Notes: a model not told the origin generated them from the sequence alone. Numbered from the stretch's first letter, positions 48,921 through 57,422 are shown. The stretch is 64,000 bases of DNA from an uncultured Bacillota bacterium (GCA_947426945.1 CANEFX010000005.1:1-64000); one strand, 5' to 3'. Translations and numbers: made by a program.

Positions 48921-50993
48921 TTATTCCTCAGCCATAGCCTTGGCGGCGGCGATCGCCTTCTCCTGGGCGGCGGGGGGACAGTCCTCGTAGCGTACAAAGT
49001 GGAAGGTGTAGGAGCCCCGGGACTGGGTCATGGCCCGCAGGTCGATGGCATAGGAGGTCATCTCGGCCATGGGCACCTCGGCCTCGATCACCTGGTCGCC
49101 GTCACCGGTGGGATTCATACCCATCACGCGGCCGCGGCGCTTGTTCAAATCGCCGATCACGTCGCCCATGTAGCTGTCAGGCACCGTGACCTTCAGCTCG
49201 CCCACAGGCTCCAGCAACACAGGGTTGGCCTCGGGCATAGCTGCCTTATAGGCCAGCTGAGCGGCGGTCTTGAAGGCAATTTCGGAGGAGTCCACCGGGT
49301 GATAGCTTCCGTCGTAGAGCACAGCCTTCAGGTTGACCACGGGGTAGCCGGCCAGGGGGCCGTGCACACAGGCCTCGCGCAGGCCCTTCTCCACAGCGGG
49401 GAAGAAATTCTTAGGCACTGAGCCGCCGAAGACCTCCTCGGCAAAGACCATCTGCTCCTCCTCCAGATTGGGCTCGAAGCGGATCCACACGTCGCCGAAT
49501 TGGCCGGAGCCGCCGGTCTGCTTCTTATGCCGCCCCTGCTTCTGGACGGTCTTGCGGATTTTCTCCCGGTAAGCCACACGGGTCTCGCTGAGCACGGCCT
49601 CCACGTTGAAGCGGCTCTTCAGCTTGCTGACCAGCACATCCACCTGGATATCTCCCGAACCGGTGAGCACCATCTGGTGGGTCTCGCCGTTGTTCACCAG
49701 GGTAAAGGAGGGGTCCTCCTCGTTCAGGCGGTTCAGGCCTTGAGCCACCTTATCCTCCTGGCCCCGGGTCTTGGGGGCGATGGCCACCGAGTAGCAGGGC
49801 TCGGCAAAGGGGATCTGCTTCAGGGCCACCACCTTGCGGCTGTCACACAGGGTATCGCCGGTTTTCACCTTGTCCATCTTACCGATGGCGCCGATGTCGC
49901 CGCAGCCCAGGTCCTTAACCTCCTCGGCCCGCTTGCCCTTCATCACATACAGCCGGCCCAGCTTCTCGCTTGCGCCGGTGCGGGAGTTGACCAAGGTCAG
50001 GTCAGAGGTGATGTGACCGGACATGACCTTGATGAAGGAGTACTTACCGTACTGGTCAGAGACTGTCTTGAACACGAAAGCAGTGGGCACGCCGCCGGGA
50101 GAAACCACAAACTCCTCGGTCTCGCCGTCAGGCTTGGTGGCCTTGTGGTAATTGCCCTCCATGGGGGTTGGCAGCAGTTCCACGATGTAGTCCATCAGCA
50201 TCAGGGAGCCCATACAGTTGACGGCAGAGCCACACAGCACGGGGAACAGGGACAGCTCCCGCACGCCCTGGCGCAGGCCCTGGATCATCTCGGCGTAGGT
50301 AAAGTCCTCCCCGTCGAAGAATTTGTTCATAAATTCCTCGCTGGTCTCGGCCACGGACTCCTTCAGGGAGTCATAGAACTCGTCGATCACGCCGGCCTTC
50401 CCCTCGGGCAGCTGGATTTCCACCCGCTGGAGCTTCTGCATCTCATAGGCCCGCTTGTTCAGCACGTCGATAATGCCGGTGACTTTCTTGTTGTCGTCCC
50501 AGATGGGCACCACCAGGGGAGCGATCTTGTTGCCGTACTTCTCCCGCAGGGCCTCAAAAGTGGCATTGTAATCAGAGTTGTCCTCGTCGGTCTTAGAGAT
50601 ATAGATGAAACGGGGCATATTCCGCTCCTCACAGTATTTCCAGGCCTTCTCCAAGCCCACGGAGATGCCGTCCTTGGCGGAGCAGACAATAATGGCGGCG
50701 TCCGCGGCCCGAAGGGCCTCCATCACCTCGCCGGCAAAGTCGAAGCCGCCCGGGGTATCCAGCACGTTGATTTTGCAGCCCTTGAATTCCACGGGAGCCA
50801 CGGCCAGGGAGATGGAAATCTGGCGTTTGACCTCCTCGGGGTCATAGTCGCACACGGTGTTGCCGTCGGTAGCCCTGCCCATGCGGTCCAAGGCCTTGGT
50901 CATGTACAGCAGACTCTCGGCCAGAGCGGTCTTGCCGCTGCCGCCATGCCCGATGAGGGCCACGTTGCGGATGTTTTGTACAGAATAGCTCAT
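48921..50993 (-). CDS. EF-G-like translation GTPase paralog
   Basis: The 690-aa five-domain translational GTPase has G1 GHGGSGKTAL near residue 16 (instead of the AHIDAGKTT of canonical EF-G), G3 DTPGGFD and G4 SKTDED, followed by EF-G domains II-V ending with the C-terminal YDLRAMTQSRGS-like phrase (YAIDLRAMTQSRG). The altered G1 and G4 place it with the FusA2-type paralogs, whose role is less clear than that of the elongation factor. ATG 50993 follows AAGGAG; the GTG at 51005 overlaps it. Confidence 0.9.
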   Translation of the reverse strand: MSYSVQNIRNVALIGHGGSGKTALAESLLYMTKALDRMGRATDGNTVCDYDPEEVKRQISISLAVAPVEFKGCKINVLDTPGGFDFAGEVMEALRAADAAIIVCSAKDGISVGLEKAWKYCEERNMPRFIYISKTDEDNSDYNATFEALREKYGNKIAPLVVPIWDDNKKVTGIIDVLNKRAYEMQKLQRVEIQLPEGKAGVIDEFYDSLKESVAETSEEFMNKFFDGEDFTYAEMIQGLRQGVRELSLFPVLCGSAVNCMGSLMLMDYIVELLPTPMEGNYHKATKPDGETEEFVVSPGGVPTAFVFKTVSDQYGKYSFIKVMSGHITSDLTLVNSRTGASEKLGRLYVMKGKRAEEVKDLGCGDIGAIGKMDKVKTGDTLCDSRKVVALKQIPFAEPCYSVAIAPKTRGQEDKVAQGLNRLNEEDPSFTLVNNGETHQMVLTGSGDIQVDVLVSKLKSRFNVEAVLSETRVAYREKIRKTVQKQGRHKKQTGGSGQFGDVWIRFEPNLEEEQMVFAEEVFGGSVPKNFFPAVEKGLREACVHGPLAGYPVVNLKAVLYDGSYHPVDSSEIAFKTAAQLAYKAAMPEANPVLLEPVGELKVTVPDSYMGDVIGDLNKRRGRVMGMNPTGDGDQVIEAEVPMAEMTSYAIDLRAMTQSRGSYTFHFVRYEDCPPAAQEKAIAAAKAMAEE

Positions 50994-51067
50994 AATTGGT
51001 TCCACTCCTTATCGTTTGGTATCGCCCCGATCAAAAGCCGAATGTCGGGCGTTACACGCTGTTAGTC

Positions 51068-51096
51068 ATTATACACGAAAGAAACAATTCTGACAA
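51068..51096 (-). promoter_or_regulatory. Promoter of the EF-G-like gene
   Basis: The minus strand reads TTGTCA, 17 bases, TATAAT, with a ~70-base leader. Confidence 0.88.
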
Positions 51097-51127
51097 CTGT
51101 TTTTTTGAGGGATTTTGGTTGAAGTTG

Positions 51128-51164
51128 AAAAAGGCCCTCCGCGCCCGGCGGAGAGCCTTTTCTG
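51128..51164 (-). terminator. Terminator of the dus-sigma-anti-sigma operon
   Basis: GGCTCTCCGC pairs with GCGGAGGGCC on the minus strand and is followed by TTTTTC immediately after the anti-sigma stop codon. Confidence 0.85.
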
Positions 51165-51166
51165 CT

Positions 51167-51973
51167 TTATTTGTTTCGTACAATCAAGGCACATCGTTCC
51201 GGAGCCGGAGCCGCTTCTGTGGTGCCAGGAATCAGTCCTTGCTCGAAGGCCAGCGCTTCAATTGCGGCCAATTCTTCCGCAGTAAGCCATGTATAGATAT
51301 CCGTTCCGGTTTCAATATCGTGGGATACGGCGGTTTCGGAAGGAATCAGCTCCGCCGCCCCGTCGGGCAGATAATCCAAGATAAGCACAGCATCCGCTTG
51401 TGGCACAATTTCATATTCAGCCGTGCCGTCCGTACCGGGACTGGGCGCGGCCTTCTCCATCCCTTCCGTCCCAATCGATACACCCGCCTGTGTGGGCTCA
51501 GGGGCGGCGTAGGCGGCAATCCGAGGGACATCCTCGTCCGTGGTCAGGGACTCGCAGGCGGAGACATCTGAAAACTCCACCACAGCATCCTTGCTGAAGT
51601 TGCGAAGCATCATGTCCTCATCCGCTGCCTTCCACTTGGACTGGCCGGCGCCGTACAATCCTACTACCAGCGCCGCGCAGGCGGCCAGCCCGGCCAGAGC
51701 CCGGAACTGGGGACGCTTGAACAGGGGAAGCACCTTGGGGGACGTCTCCTCCCGGATGCGGTCCATCACGCCCCGGGCGAAGCCCTCGGGGGCCTCAATG
51801 TCCTCCAGCTCAGGGAAAGCCCCTTGGAGCGCAGCCAGCTGCGCTCCCGCTGCCCGGCAGTCCGGGCAGGCGGCCAAATGGGCCTCCAGCTCACGCTCCT
51901 CTGTCTCGGCCAAAGCGCCGTCCAGCCGGGCGGAAAAAAGCTCTAAATATTTGTCGCAATCCACGGGCCTCAC
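51167..51973 (-). CDS. Anti-sigma factor with zinc-finger (zf-HC2) domain
   Basis: In this 268-aa membrane protein residues 1-45 form a ZAS/zf-HC2 domain (Cys6, then H-x3-C-x2-C as HLAACPDC near 32), which binds the ECF sigma factor. One membrane helix lies at ~91-108 (ALAGLAACAALVVGLYG), and the rest (~160 residues) is external. It would hold the sigma factor encoded just upstream (ATGA overlap) until a signal releases it. Confidence 0.9.
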   Translation of the reverse strand: MRPVDCDKYLELFSARLDGALAETEERELEAHLAACPDCRAAGAQLAALQGAFPELEDIEAPEGFARGVMDRIREETSPKVLPLFKRPQFRALAGLAACAALVVGLYGAGQSKWKAADEDMMLRNFSKDAVVEFSDVSACESLTTDEDVPRIAAYAAPEPTQAGVSIGTEGMEKAAPSPGTDGTAEYEIVPQADAVLILDYLPDGAAELIPSETAVSHDIETGTDIYTWLTAEELAAIEALAFEQGLIPGTTEAAPAPERCALIVRNK

Positions 51974-52584
51974 CCCCCTCCTGTCTTATCCTTCGATGGT
52001 TTAGACGGCCTATGCCCGAAAAAGTTCCCGTCCTCCAATAAAATTTTTCTCAGATTCAGCCTGGCCCGGGCAATGCGGGACTTCACCGTCCCCAGGTCGA
52101 TATCCAGCGCCTCCCCGATCTCCTGGTAGCTCAGGCCGGACAGCTCCCGGAGCACCAGCGCCCGCCGCTGCCAGTCGGGCAGCTTTGCCAGTCCCTCAGC
52201 CAGGGCGCGGCCCTGCTCCGACCGCTCCAGCAGCAGCTGGGGGTCGCTGTCCCGGTCGGCAGGCTCAGCCCAGCCGGAAGCCTCGTCATCCAGTGAAATT
52301 GACGGTGCCACCGCCTCCCGGCGCTTTTTTTTCCGCAGATGGTCGATACACAGGTTGGTGGTCAGCCGGTATACCCAAGTGGAAAAGCTGCTCTCCCCCT
52401 GAAAGGACCCCAGCCCCTGCCAGGCCTTCACAAAGGCCTCCTGGGCCAGGTCCGCCGCCTCCTCCCGGTCGTTCACCAGGCGCAGGGCCAGGGCGTACAC
52501 CTTATTCTGATTGTCCAGCACCAGCTGCTCAAAGGCCTCCTGGTTGCCCTGTCTGGCTTTCTCCACCAGCTCCCGGTCGGTCAC
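51970..52584 (-). CDS. ECF RNA polymerase sigma factor (SigW-like)
   Basis: The 204-aa ECF sigma has region 2 with DREEAADLAQEAFVKAW near residue 48 and FSTWVYRLTTNLCID near 73, and region 4 with LPDWQRRALVLRELSGLSYQEIGEALDI near 135 (helix-turn-helix). The start is taken as GTG 52584, 6 bases after GGGAGGAGG; the upstream GTG at 52608 lies before that site. It is coupled by ATGA to its anti-sigma factor and follows dus by 17 bp. Confidence 0.92.
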   Translation of the reverse strand: MTDRELVEKARQGNQEAFEQLVLDNQNKVYALALRLVNDREEAADLAQEAFVKAWQGLGSFQGESSFSTWVYRLTTNLCIDHLRKKKRREAVAPSISLDDEASGWAEPADRDSDPQLLLERSEQGRALAEGLAKLPDWQRRALVLRELSGLSYQEIGEALDIDLGTVKSRIARARLNLRKILLEDGNFFGHRPSKPSKDKTGGG

Positions 52585-52601
52585 AGCGTTCCTCCTCCCT
52601 T

Positions 52602-53573
52602 CTAGCACAAATCCCGTTTAATGCCCGCAGTCACCCGGTAGACGTCCTCCAGGGTGGTAATTTTTACAATCTGTTCCTTATAGTACCCAGCATGGGGGAC
52701 TCCCTTCAGGTACCAGGCGTACTGCTTCCGGGCCTCCAGGCAGGCGATCTTCTCCCCCTTGTTCTTCGCGGCCATCTCAAACTGCCGCACGGCGGTGTCG
52801 CACCGCTCGGCCAGCGGCGGCAGCTCAGGGACAGGCTCTCCCTTCAGGGCCGCCCTGCACTGGGCGAAAATCCAGGGGTTGCCGAACACCCCCCGGCCGA
52901 TCATGGCCATGTCCGCCCCGGTATATTTGAGGATCCGTGGCGCGTCGCTCCCTTTGAACACATCTCCGTTGGCGATGACGGGGATCTTCACCGCTTTTTT
53001 GACCTCCCGGATCCAGTCCCAGTTGGCGGCGCCGGAATACATCTGCACCTTGGTCCGGCCGTGGACAGCCACCGCCGCCACGCCAGCCTCCTCCATGGCC
53101 CTGGCAAATTCCACGCAGTTGATGGACCCCTTGTCCCAGCCCAGCCGGAATTTCACCGTCACCGGACACCCCGCCCCCCGGATGACGGCCTCCGCTACCT
53201 TGACGGCCAGATCGGGATTCCGCATCAGCCCGGAGCCGTCCCCGGAGTTGGCCACCTTGGGAACGGGACAGCCCATATTGATGTCGATGATATCCGCACC
53301 CGAGATCTCATGGGCGATGGCCGCCCCCTCCTCCATGCACTTAGGGTCGCTGCCGAAGATTTGCGCGGCGGCGGGACTTTCGTTCTCCCCCATCTGGAGA
53401 AGGGGGATGGACTTTTTGTCCTGGTAGCACAGGGCCTTGGCGCTGACCATCTCGGTGCAGGTCAGCCCCGCCCCCTGCTCCCGGCAGATGGTGCGGAAGG
53501 CCATGTCCGTCACCCCGGCCATGGGGCCCAGGGCCAGGGGCGTCTCGATTGTAATTCCTCCGATGGCGACCAT
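52602..53573 (-). CDS. dus: tRNA-dihydrouridine synthase (DusB type)
   Basis: The 323-aa FMN enzyme reduces uridines in the tRNA D-loop. Motifs include LGPMAGVTDMAFR near residue 14, DINMGCPVPKVANSGDGSGLM near 98 with the catalytic Cys, and KFRLGWD near 140. ATG 53573 follows GAGGT; upstream in-frame codons have no ribosome binding site. It has its own promoter at 53602-53630 and probably leads the operon with the ECF sigma and anti-sigma genes. Confidence 0.95.
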   Translation of the reverse strand: MVAIGGITIETPLALGPMAGVTDMAFRTICREQGAGLTCTEMVSAKALCYQDKKSIPLLQMGENESPAAAQIFGSDPKCMEEGAAIAHEISGADIIDINMGCPVPKVANSGDGSGLMRNPDLAVKVAEAVIRGAGCPVTVKFRLGWDKGSINCVEFARAMEEAGVAAVAVHGRTKVQMYSGAANWDWIREVKKAVKIPVIANGDVFKGSDAPRILKYTGADMAMIGRGVFGNPWIFAQCRAALKGEPVPELPPLAERCDTAVRQFEMAAKNKGEKIACLEARKQYAWYLKGVPHAGYYKEQIVKITTLEDVYRVTAGIKRDLC

Positions 53574-53601
53574 AGATACCTCGCGACAAAAGATTTTTCC
53601 T

Positions 53602-53630
53602 ATTGTATCATGTCTCTTAACCGTTGACAA
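53602..53630 (-). promoter_or_regulatory. Promoter of dus, sharing its -35 with the opposite promoter
   Basis: The minus strand reads TTGTCA (53630-53625), 17 bases, TACAAT (53607-53602). The -35 overlaps the -35 of the plus-strand DUF815 promoter in the heptamer TTGACAA. Confidence 0.78.
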
Positions 53631-53652
53631 GGCCGCTTTCAGCCGGTAAAAT
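53624..53652 (+). promoter_or_regulatory. Promoter of the DUF815 ATPase gene
   Basis: TTGACA (53624-53629), 17 bases, TAAAAT (53647-53652), 30 bp before the ATG. It overlaps the divergent dus promoter by five bases. Confidence 0.88.
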
Positions 53653-53681
53653 GAAAAAAACCTCAAACGGAGGAGACTGTT

Positions 53682-54878
53682 ATGGAACTGAACGCACTGC
53701 GGGCCTCCCTGCTGGGGCTGTCCGCCTATAAGGATCTGATGGGGACATTAATCGGGAGAGACGCTGGCTGCCTGCTGGACCACCTGCACGACAAAGAGGG
53801 CGCAGAGGCCCTGGAGGACTACACCGACCTGTTTTACGATCTGCGCCAGGAGGGACACGAGGGGCTGGGTGACTGGCTGTGGGACTGGCTGCGGTACACC
53901 GAGACCTCCTATTCCCGGCTGATCGATCAGGGCAGATCCGACCCCGCCCTGGAGAACGCCGCCCGGCGGGACGTCGACACCCTAGTCCTTCTGGCCCAGA
54001 CCGACTGCGACCGCTTTATCGACGCCATGAAGCCCCTGCTGGGCAACGAGTTTGCCCCGGTTCTGGCCGGCCTGCCCCGGTGGCGGGCGGCGGCCCCCTT
54101 TGACTTCGACAGCCTGACCCAATTCTACCGGGACCACGGGGCGGGACTTTTTGCAAAATACCGGGCTTTTTTGTGGGAGGACGGAGAACTGGTCCCGGTG
54201 GCCGACCCGGACTGCCCGCGCCCGGAGGACCTGCTGGGCTACGAGCACCAGCGGGGCCAGGTGGAGCAGAACACCCGGCTGATGCTGGCGGGCCGTCAGG
54301 CCAACAACCTCCTGCTCTTTGGCGATGGGGGTACCGGCAAGTCGGCCACGGTGAAGTCCATGCTCTACCTGCACGGCATGGAGGATCTGCGCCTGATTGA
54401 GGTGGAGAAGGAGAACCTCACCGGCATGCCTGAGCTCATCCGCTCCCTGGCCGGCCGGCGGCAGAAGTTCATCCTGTTCATTGACGATTTGGCCTTTGAC
54501 CAGGACGACAAGACCTACTCCGCCCTAAAGACCATCCTGGAGGGCACCCTGGAGAAGCGTCCCGCCAACGTGTGCGTCTGCGCCACCTCCAACCGGCGGC
54601 ATTTGGTCCGTCAGACCTTCGCCGACCGGGCCGGGGACGAGGTGGACGCCTTTGAGACCATCTCGGAAAAGACCGCCCTGGCCGAGCGCTTTGGTCTGCG
54701 CATCCCCTACCTGACCATGAACAAGGCCGACTATCTGGCCCTGGTGGACCACCTGGCGGCCCAGGCGGGGCTGAACATTCCTGCCGACCGCCTCCACGCC
54801 CAGGCCATGACCTGGGAGATCCGCCACGCCGGGCGCACCCCCCGGGTGGCCCGGCAGTTTGTGGCGAGCCTGGCATAA
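53682..54878 (+). CDS. DUF815 family AAA-type ATPase
   Basis: The 398-aa protein has a helical N-terminal ~180 residues of unknown role, then an AAA-type ATPase core: P-loop GDGGTGKSAT near residue 214, Walker B FILFIDDLAF near 266, sensor ATSNRRHLV near 300, and the DUF815 phrase ISEKTALAERFG near 330. The family is common in Firmicutes and has no firmly assigned function. GGAGGAG precedes the ATG. Monocistronic, with its own promoter. Confidence 0.9.
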   Translation: MELNALRASLLGLSAYKDLMGTLIGRDAGCLLDHLHDKEGAEALEDYTDLFYDLRQEGHEGLGDWLWDWLRYTETSYSRLIDQGRSDPALENAARRDVDTLVLLAQTDCDRFIDAMKPLLGNEFAPVLAGLPRWRAAAPFDFDSLTQFYRDHGAGLFAKYRAFLWEDGELVPVADPDCPRPEDLLGYEHQRGQVEQNTRLMLAGRQANNLLLFGDGGTGKSATVKSMLYLHGMEDLRLIEVEKENLTGMPELIRSLAGRRQKFILFIDDLAFDQDDKTYSALKTILEGTLEKRPANVCVCATSNRRHLVRQTFADRAGDEVDAFETISEKTALAERFGLRIPYLTMNKADYLALVDHLAAQAGLNIPADRLHAQAMTWEIRHAGRTPRVARQFVASLA

Positions 54879-54903
54879 GGACGCAAGGCTCTCAGGCCCG
54901 CAC

Positions 54904-55106
54904 CAAAAGCCTCCTTTGGCAAAGGAGGTGGCTGGCCGCAGACCAGTCGGAGGATTGTGTTTCGCTTCGCGAAACGTGCGAAGTAGACGAGGCTTCTGCA
55001 AACTTTATTTACTTCATACATTTTGGCTTCGCCAAAATACAATCCCCACCGCCCTGCGGGCGGAGCCCCTTTCTAAAGGGGCCTTAACGCCTGCGGGCGG
55101 GACGAT
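54904..55106. repeat. Palindromic ~200 bp intergenic repeat, copy R3
   Basis: The left end is AAAGCCTCCTTTGGCAAAGG and the right end GCCCCTTTCTAAAGGGGC, with GCGGGCGGGACG after it. It has CGGAGGATTGTG on the left and ACAATCCCC on the right, hairpins TTTCGCTTCGCGAAA and ATTTTGGCTTCGCCAAAAT, and a central GCGAAGTA / TACTTCATA pair. It fills the 308-bp gap between the DUF815 and tetR genes and ends only 11 bp before the tetR -35 element. Confidence 0.85.
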
Positions 55107-55116
55107 AGGATTTTTC

Positions 55117-55145
55117 TTGACAGTCTCCCGCACCCGTGCTAAAAT
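55117..55145 (+). promoter_or_regulatory. Promoter of the tetR gene
   Basis: TTGACA (55117-55122), a 17-base spacer, TAAAAT (55140-55145). The operator at 55147-55167 lies over the start of transcription. Confidence 0.9.
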
Positions 55146-55146
55146 A

Positions 55147-55167
55147 ATACAGACCGTCGGTCTGTAT
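55147..55167 (+). promoter_or_regulatory. TetR operator 1 (autoregulatory)
   Basis: A perfect palindrome: half-sites ATACAGACC and GGTCTGTAT around GTC. It begins one base after the tetR -10 element, so binding would block RNA polymerase. It matches the site before the MFS gene at 17 of 21 positions. Confidence 0.85.
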
Positions 55168-55186
55168 CTAGAGAGGAGGGTCCCCC

Positions 55187-55822
55187 ATGGCCCGGAACAA
55201 GCACCCGGAGCAGACCGTACAGCGCATTCTGGACACCGCCTCCAAGCTCTTTTTGCAAAAGGGCTACGACAAAACCACCCTCCAGGACATCATCGACGCC
55301 ACCAAGCTGTCCAAGGGTGCCATCTACCACCATTTCGCCTCCAAGGAGGCCATCCTCATCGCTGTGGTGGACCGGATGGGGGACTCCAACAGCGCCGCCC
55401 TGGCGGAGGTCCGGGACAGGCCCGGCCTCGCTGGGGCAGAGAAGCTGCGGGAACTGGTCCGCACCTCCATGCGCCTGTCCTTCCAGGGAAAAATCCTGCA
55501 CATGCTGCCCTTCCTCATCGAGAACCCCAAGTTTATGGCCCTCCAAATGCAGAGCATCCTGAATGAGGCCGCCCCAGATTATGTCCTGCCCATCCTGCGG
55601 GAGGGCATCGCCGACGGCTCCATCCGGGCCGACTACCCGGAGCAGCTGGCCGAGGTGCTTCTGCTCCTGTCCGACCTGTGGCTCCACCCCATCCTCCGGC
55701 CCAGCACCCCAGAACAGGTCCGGGCCCGGTGTGCCTTCTTCAACCAGTTCACCAAGCAGTATGGCTTCGAGCTGCTGGACGACGACATTATAGACGCGAT
55801 GGTGGAGTTTTGCAGGACGTAA
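55187..55822 (+). CDS. TetR/AcrR family transcriptional repressor
   Basis: The 211-aa protein has an N-terminal TetR helix-turn-helix (RILDTASKLFLQKGYDKTTLQDI, here cited in part: KGYDKTTLQDI then KGAIYHHFASKE, residues 25-55) and a helical ligand-binding domain. GAGAGGAGGG precedes the ATG. It probably represses itself and the MFS transporter gene downstream, because near-identical operators lie before both. A 200-bp repeat separates the two genes. Confidence 0.93.
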   Translation: MARNKHPEQTVQRILDTASKLFLQKGYDKTTLQDIIDATKLSKGAIYHHFASKEAILIAVVDRMGDSNSAALAEVRDRPGLAGAEKLRELVRTSMRLSFQGKILHMLPFLIENPKFMALQMQSILNEAAPDYVLPILREGIADGSIRADYPEQLAEVLLLLSDLWLHPILRPSTPEQVRARCAFFNQFTKQYGFELLDDDIIDAMVEFCRT

Positions 55823-55888
55823 AGCCCCCTTGTCAAAGGGGGGAGGGCCACGAAGAGGCGGGGGGATTCCGTCCTCCCCGCAGGGGAT
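55823..55888. repeat. Partial end of a related intergenic repeat
   Basis: AAAGCCCCCTTGTCAAAGGGGG and GAGGCGGGGGGATTC resemble the left end of the 200-bp family with C/G changes. The stretch then runs into CCCCGCAGGGG, which is the outer border of copy R4. It looks like an older truncated copy into which or next to which R4 was placed. Confidence 0.55.
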
Positions 55889-56090
55889 AAGCCTCCTTTG
55901 GCAAAGGAGGTGCCCCGGTTCACAAACCGGGGCGGAGGATTGTGTTCGGCGAAACCGAACATACGAAGTAAACGAGGTCTATGCAAGCTTGGTTTACTTC
56001 GTACATTCCGGCTTCGCCGGAATACAATCCTCAGTCACGGCTTCGCCGTGCCAGCTTCTTTACAAAAGGAGCCTTCTTTCCGTGGAATTT
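55889..56090. repeat. Palindromic ~200 bp intergenic repeat, copy R4
   Basis: The left end is AAGCCTCCTTTGGCAAAGG and the right end CTTCTTTACAAAAGGAGCC. Inner hairpins are GTTCGGCGAAACCGAAC and ATTCCGGCTTCGCCGGAAT; the central pair is TACGAAGTAAAC against GTTTACTTCGTA. GGAGGATTGT lies on the left, ACAATCCTC on the right. It is located between the tetR stop and the operator of the MFS gene. Confidence 0.85.
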
Positions 56091-56137
56091 TGGCCTCAGC
56101 TGTGCACCTGCCCGCCGGGCAGGTTTATTTGGTGTAT

Positions 56138-56158
56138 ATACAAACCGACGGTCGGTTT
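56138..56158 (+). promoter_or_regulatory. TetR operator 2, upstream of the MFS gene
   Basis: It follows the pattern ATACA-AACCG-A-CGGTC-GGTTT and agrees with operator 1 at 17 of 21 positions; ACCG and CGGT cores are identical. The TGTATATA just before and inside it could be an extended -10 element, so repressor binding would cover the promoter. It ends 21 bp before the MFS ATG. Confidence 0.8.
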
Positions 56159-56179
56159 TAATTGGAAAGGAGTTCTATC

Positions 56180-57421
56180 ATGGAAACACAAAAAAGCGCC
56201 CTGTTCACCCGGGATTTCACCCTTGTGGTGGTCGGGCAGATCATCTCTCTCTTCGGCAACGCCATTCTCCACTTCGCCCTGCCCCTGTACCTGCTGCGGG
56301 AGACGGGCTCCATCGCCCTCTTCGGGGCGGTGAACGCCTGCTCCTTCCTGCCCATGATCCTCATGGGCCCCATCGGCGGGACAGCGGCGGATCGGGTCCA
56401 CAAGGGCCACATCATGGTGGGGCTGGACTTCCTCACCGCCGCTCTCACGGTATGTTACACCCTGCTGTGGGGCAAGGCCCCCCTGGTCCCCCTGGTGATT
56501 GGGACCCTCATGCTCCTCTACGCCATCGCCGGGGCCTACCAGCCGGCGGTCCAGGCCAGCCTGCCCCTGCTCCTCTCCCCGGACCGGCTGACCCAGGGGA
56601 ACGCGGTCATCAGTATGATCTCCACCCTGGCTAACCTGCTGGGGCCCGCCCTGGGGGGCGTGATTTTCGGCCTGTGGGGCCTGTCCCCTATCCTCACCAT
56701 CGGCGGGGCCTGCTTCTTCGCCTCGGCGGTAATGGAGCTCTTCATCCGCGTCCCCCATGAGAAACGGCCCCGTGAGACCGGTGTGTTGGCCACGGTGGGC
56801 CGGGACCTGGGGGAGAGCTGGCGGTACATCTCCCGGGAGCGGCCGGTGTTCCTGTCGGTGACCCTGGTGCTGTCCGCCTTCAACCTGGTGCTGTCGGCGG
56901 TGATGGTGGTGGGCATCCCCGCCATTGTGGCCCAGGTGCTGCACATGAGCGACGCCGCCCTGGGCCTGACCCAGGCGGTGATGGGCTTCGGCGGCCTGTT
57001 GGGCGGCCTTCTTGCGGGGCTCCTGGGCACACAGCTAAAACCCCGGCACGGCTCGGTCTGCCTGCTCTTCTGCGCCGGGACGGCAGCGGTGATGGGCCTG
57101 TCCGTCCTCCCCGGGGTGCCCGGGGCTGTGAGCTACTGGGCGCTCACTCTCATGTCCATGCTGGCTATGGCGTCCGCCATGTTGTTTACCGTGGTCCTTC
57201 TCACCCTGGTCCAGGCCCAGGTGCCTGGACAGCTGCTGGGCAAGGTGATCGCCTGCATCCAGGCGGTGGCCAACTGCGCCTCACCGCTGGGACAGGCGGC
57301 CTACGGCGTCCTGTTCGACCGCCTGCCCCCCTGGGCCGTCCTGCTGGGGGCCGCCGCCCTGTCCGCTCTGACCGCCCTGGGCTCCCGGCGGGTATTCTTA
57401 CAGTTGGAGGCGGAGTGCTGA
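56180..57421 (+). CDS. MFS efflux transporter
   Basis: The 413-aa protein has about 12 membrane helices. Family signs are the loop 2-3 motif GPIGGTAADRVHKGH near residue 68 and the related GLLGTQLKPRHG near 285 in the second half. It is probably a drug or toxic-compound exporter (MFS_3/enterobactin exporter-like group) controlled by the adjacent TetR repressor. ATG 56180 follows AAAGGAG by 7 bases. The substrate is unknown. Confidence 0.9.
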   Translation: METQKSALFTRDFTLVVVGQIISLFGNAILHFALPLYLLRETGSIALFGAVNACSFLPMILMGPIGGTAADRVHKGHIMVGLDFLTAALTVCYTLLWGKAPLVPLVIGTLMLLYAIAGAYQPAVQASLPLLLSPDRLTQGNAVISMISTLANLLGPALGGVIFGLWGLSPILTIGGACFFASAVMELFIRVPHEKRPRETGVLATVGRDLGESWRYISRERPVFLSVTLVLSAFNLVLSAVMVVGIPAIVAQVLHMSDAALGLTQAVMGFGGLLGGLLAGLLGTQLKPRHGSVCLLFCAGTAAVMGLSVLPGVPGAVSYWALTLMSMLAMASAMLFTVVLLTLVQAQVPGQLLGKVIACIQAVANCASPLGQAAYGVLFDRLPPWAVLLGAAALSALTALGSRRVFLQLEAEC

Positions 57422-57422
57422 G

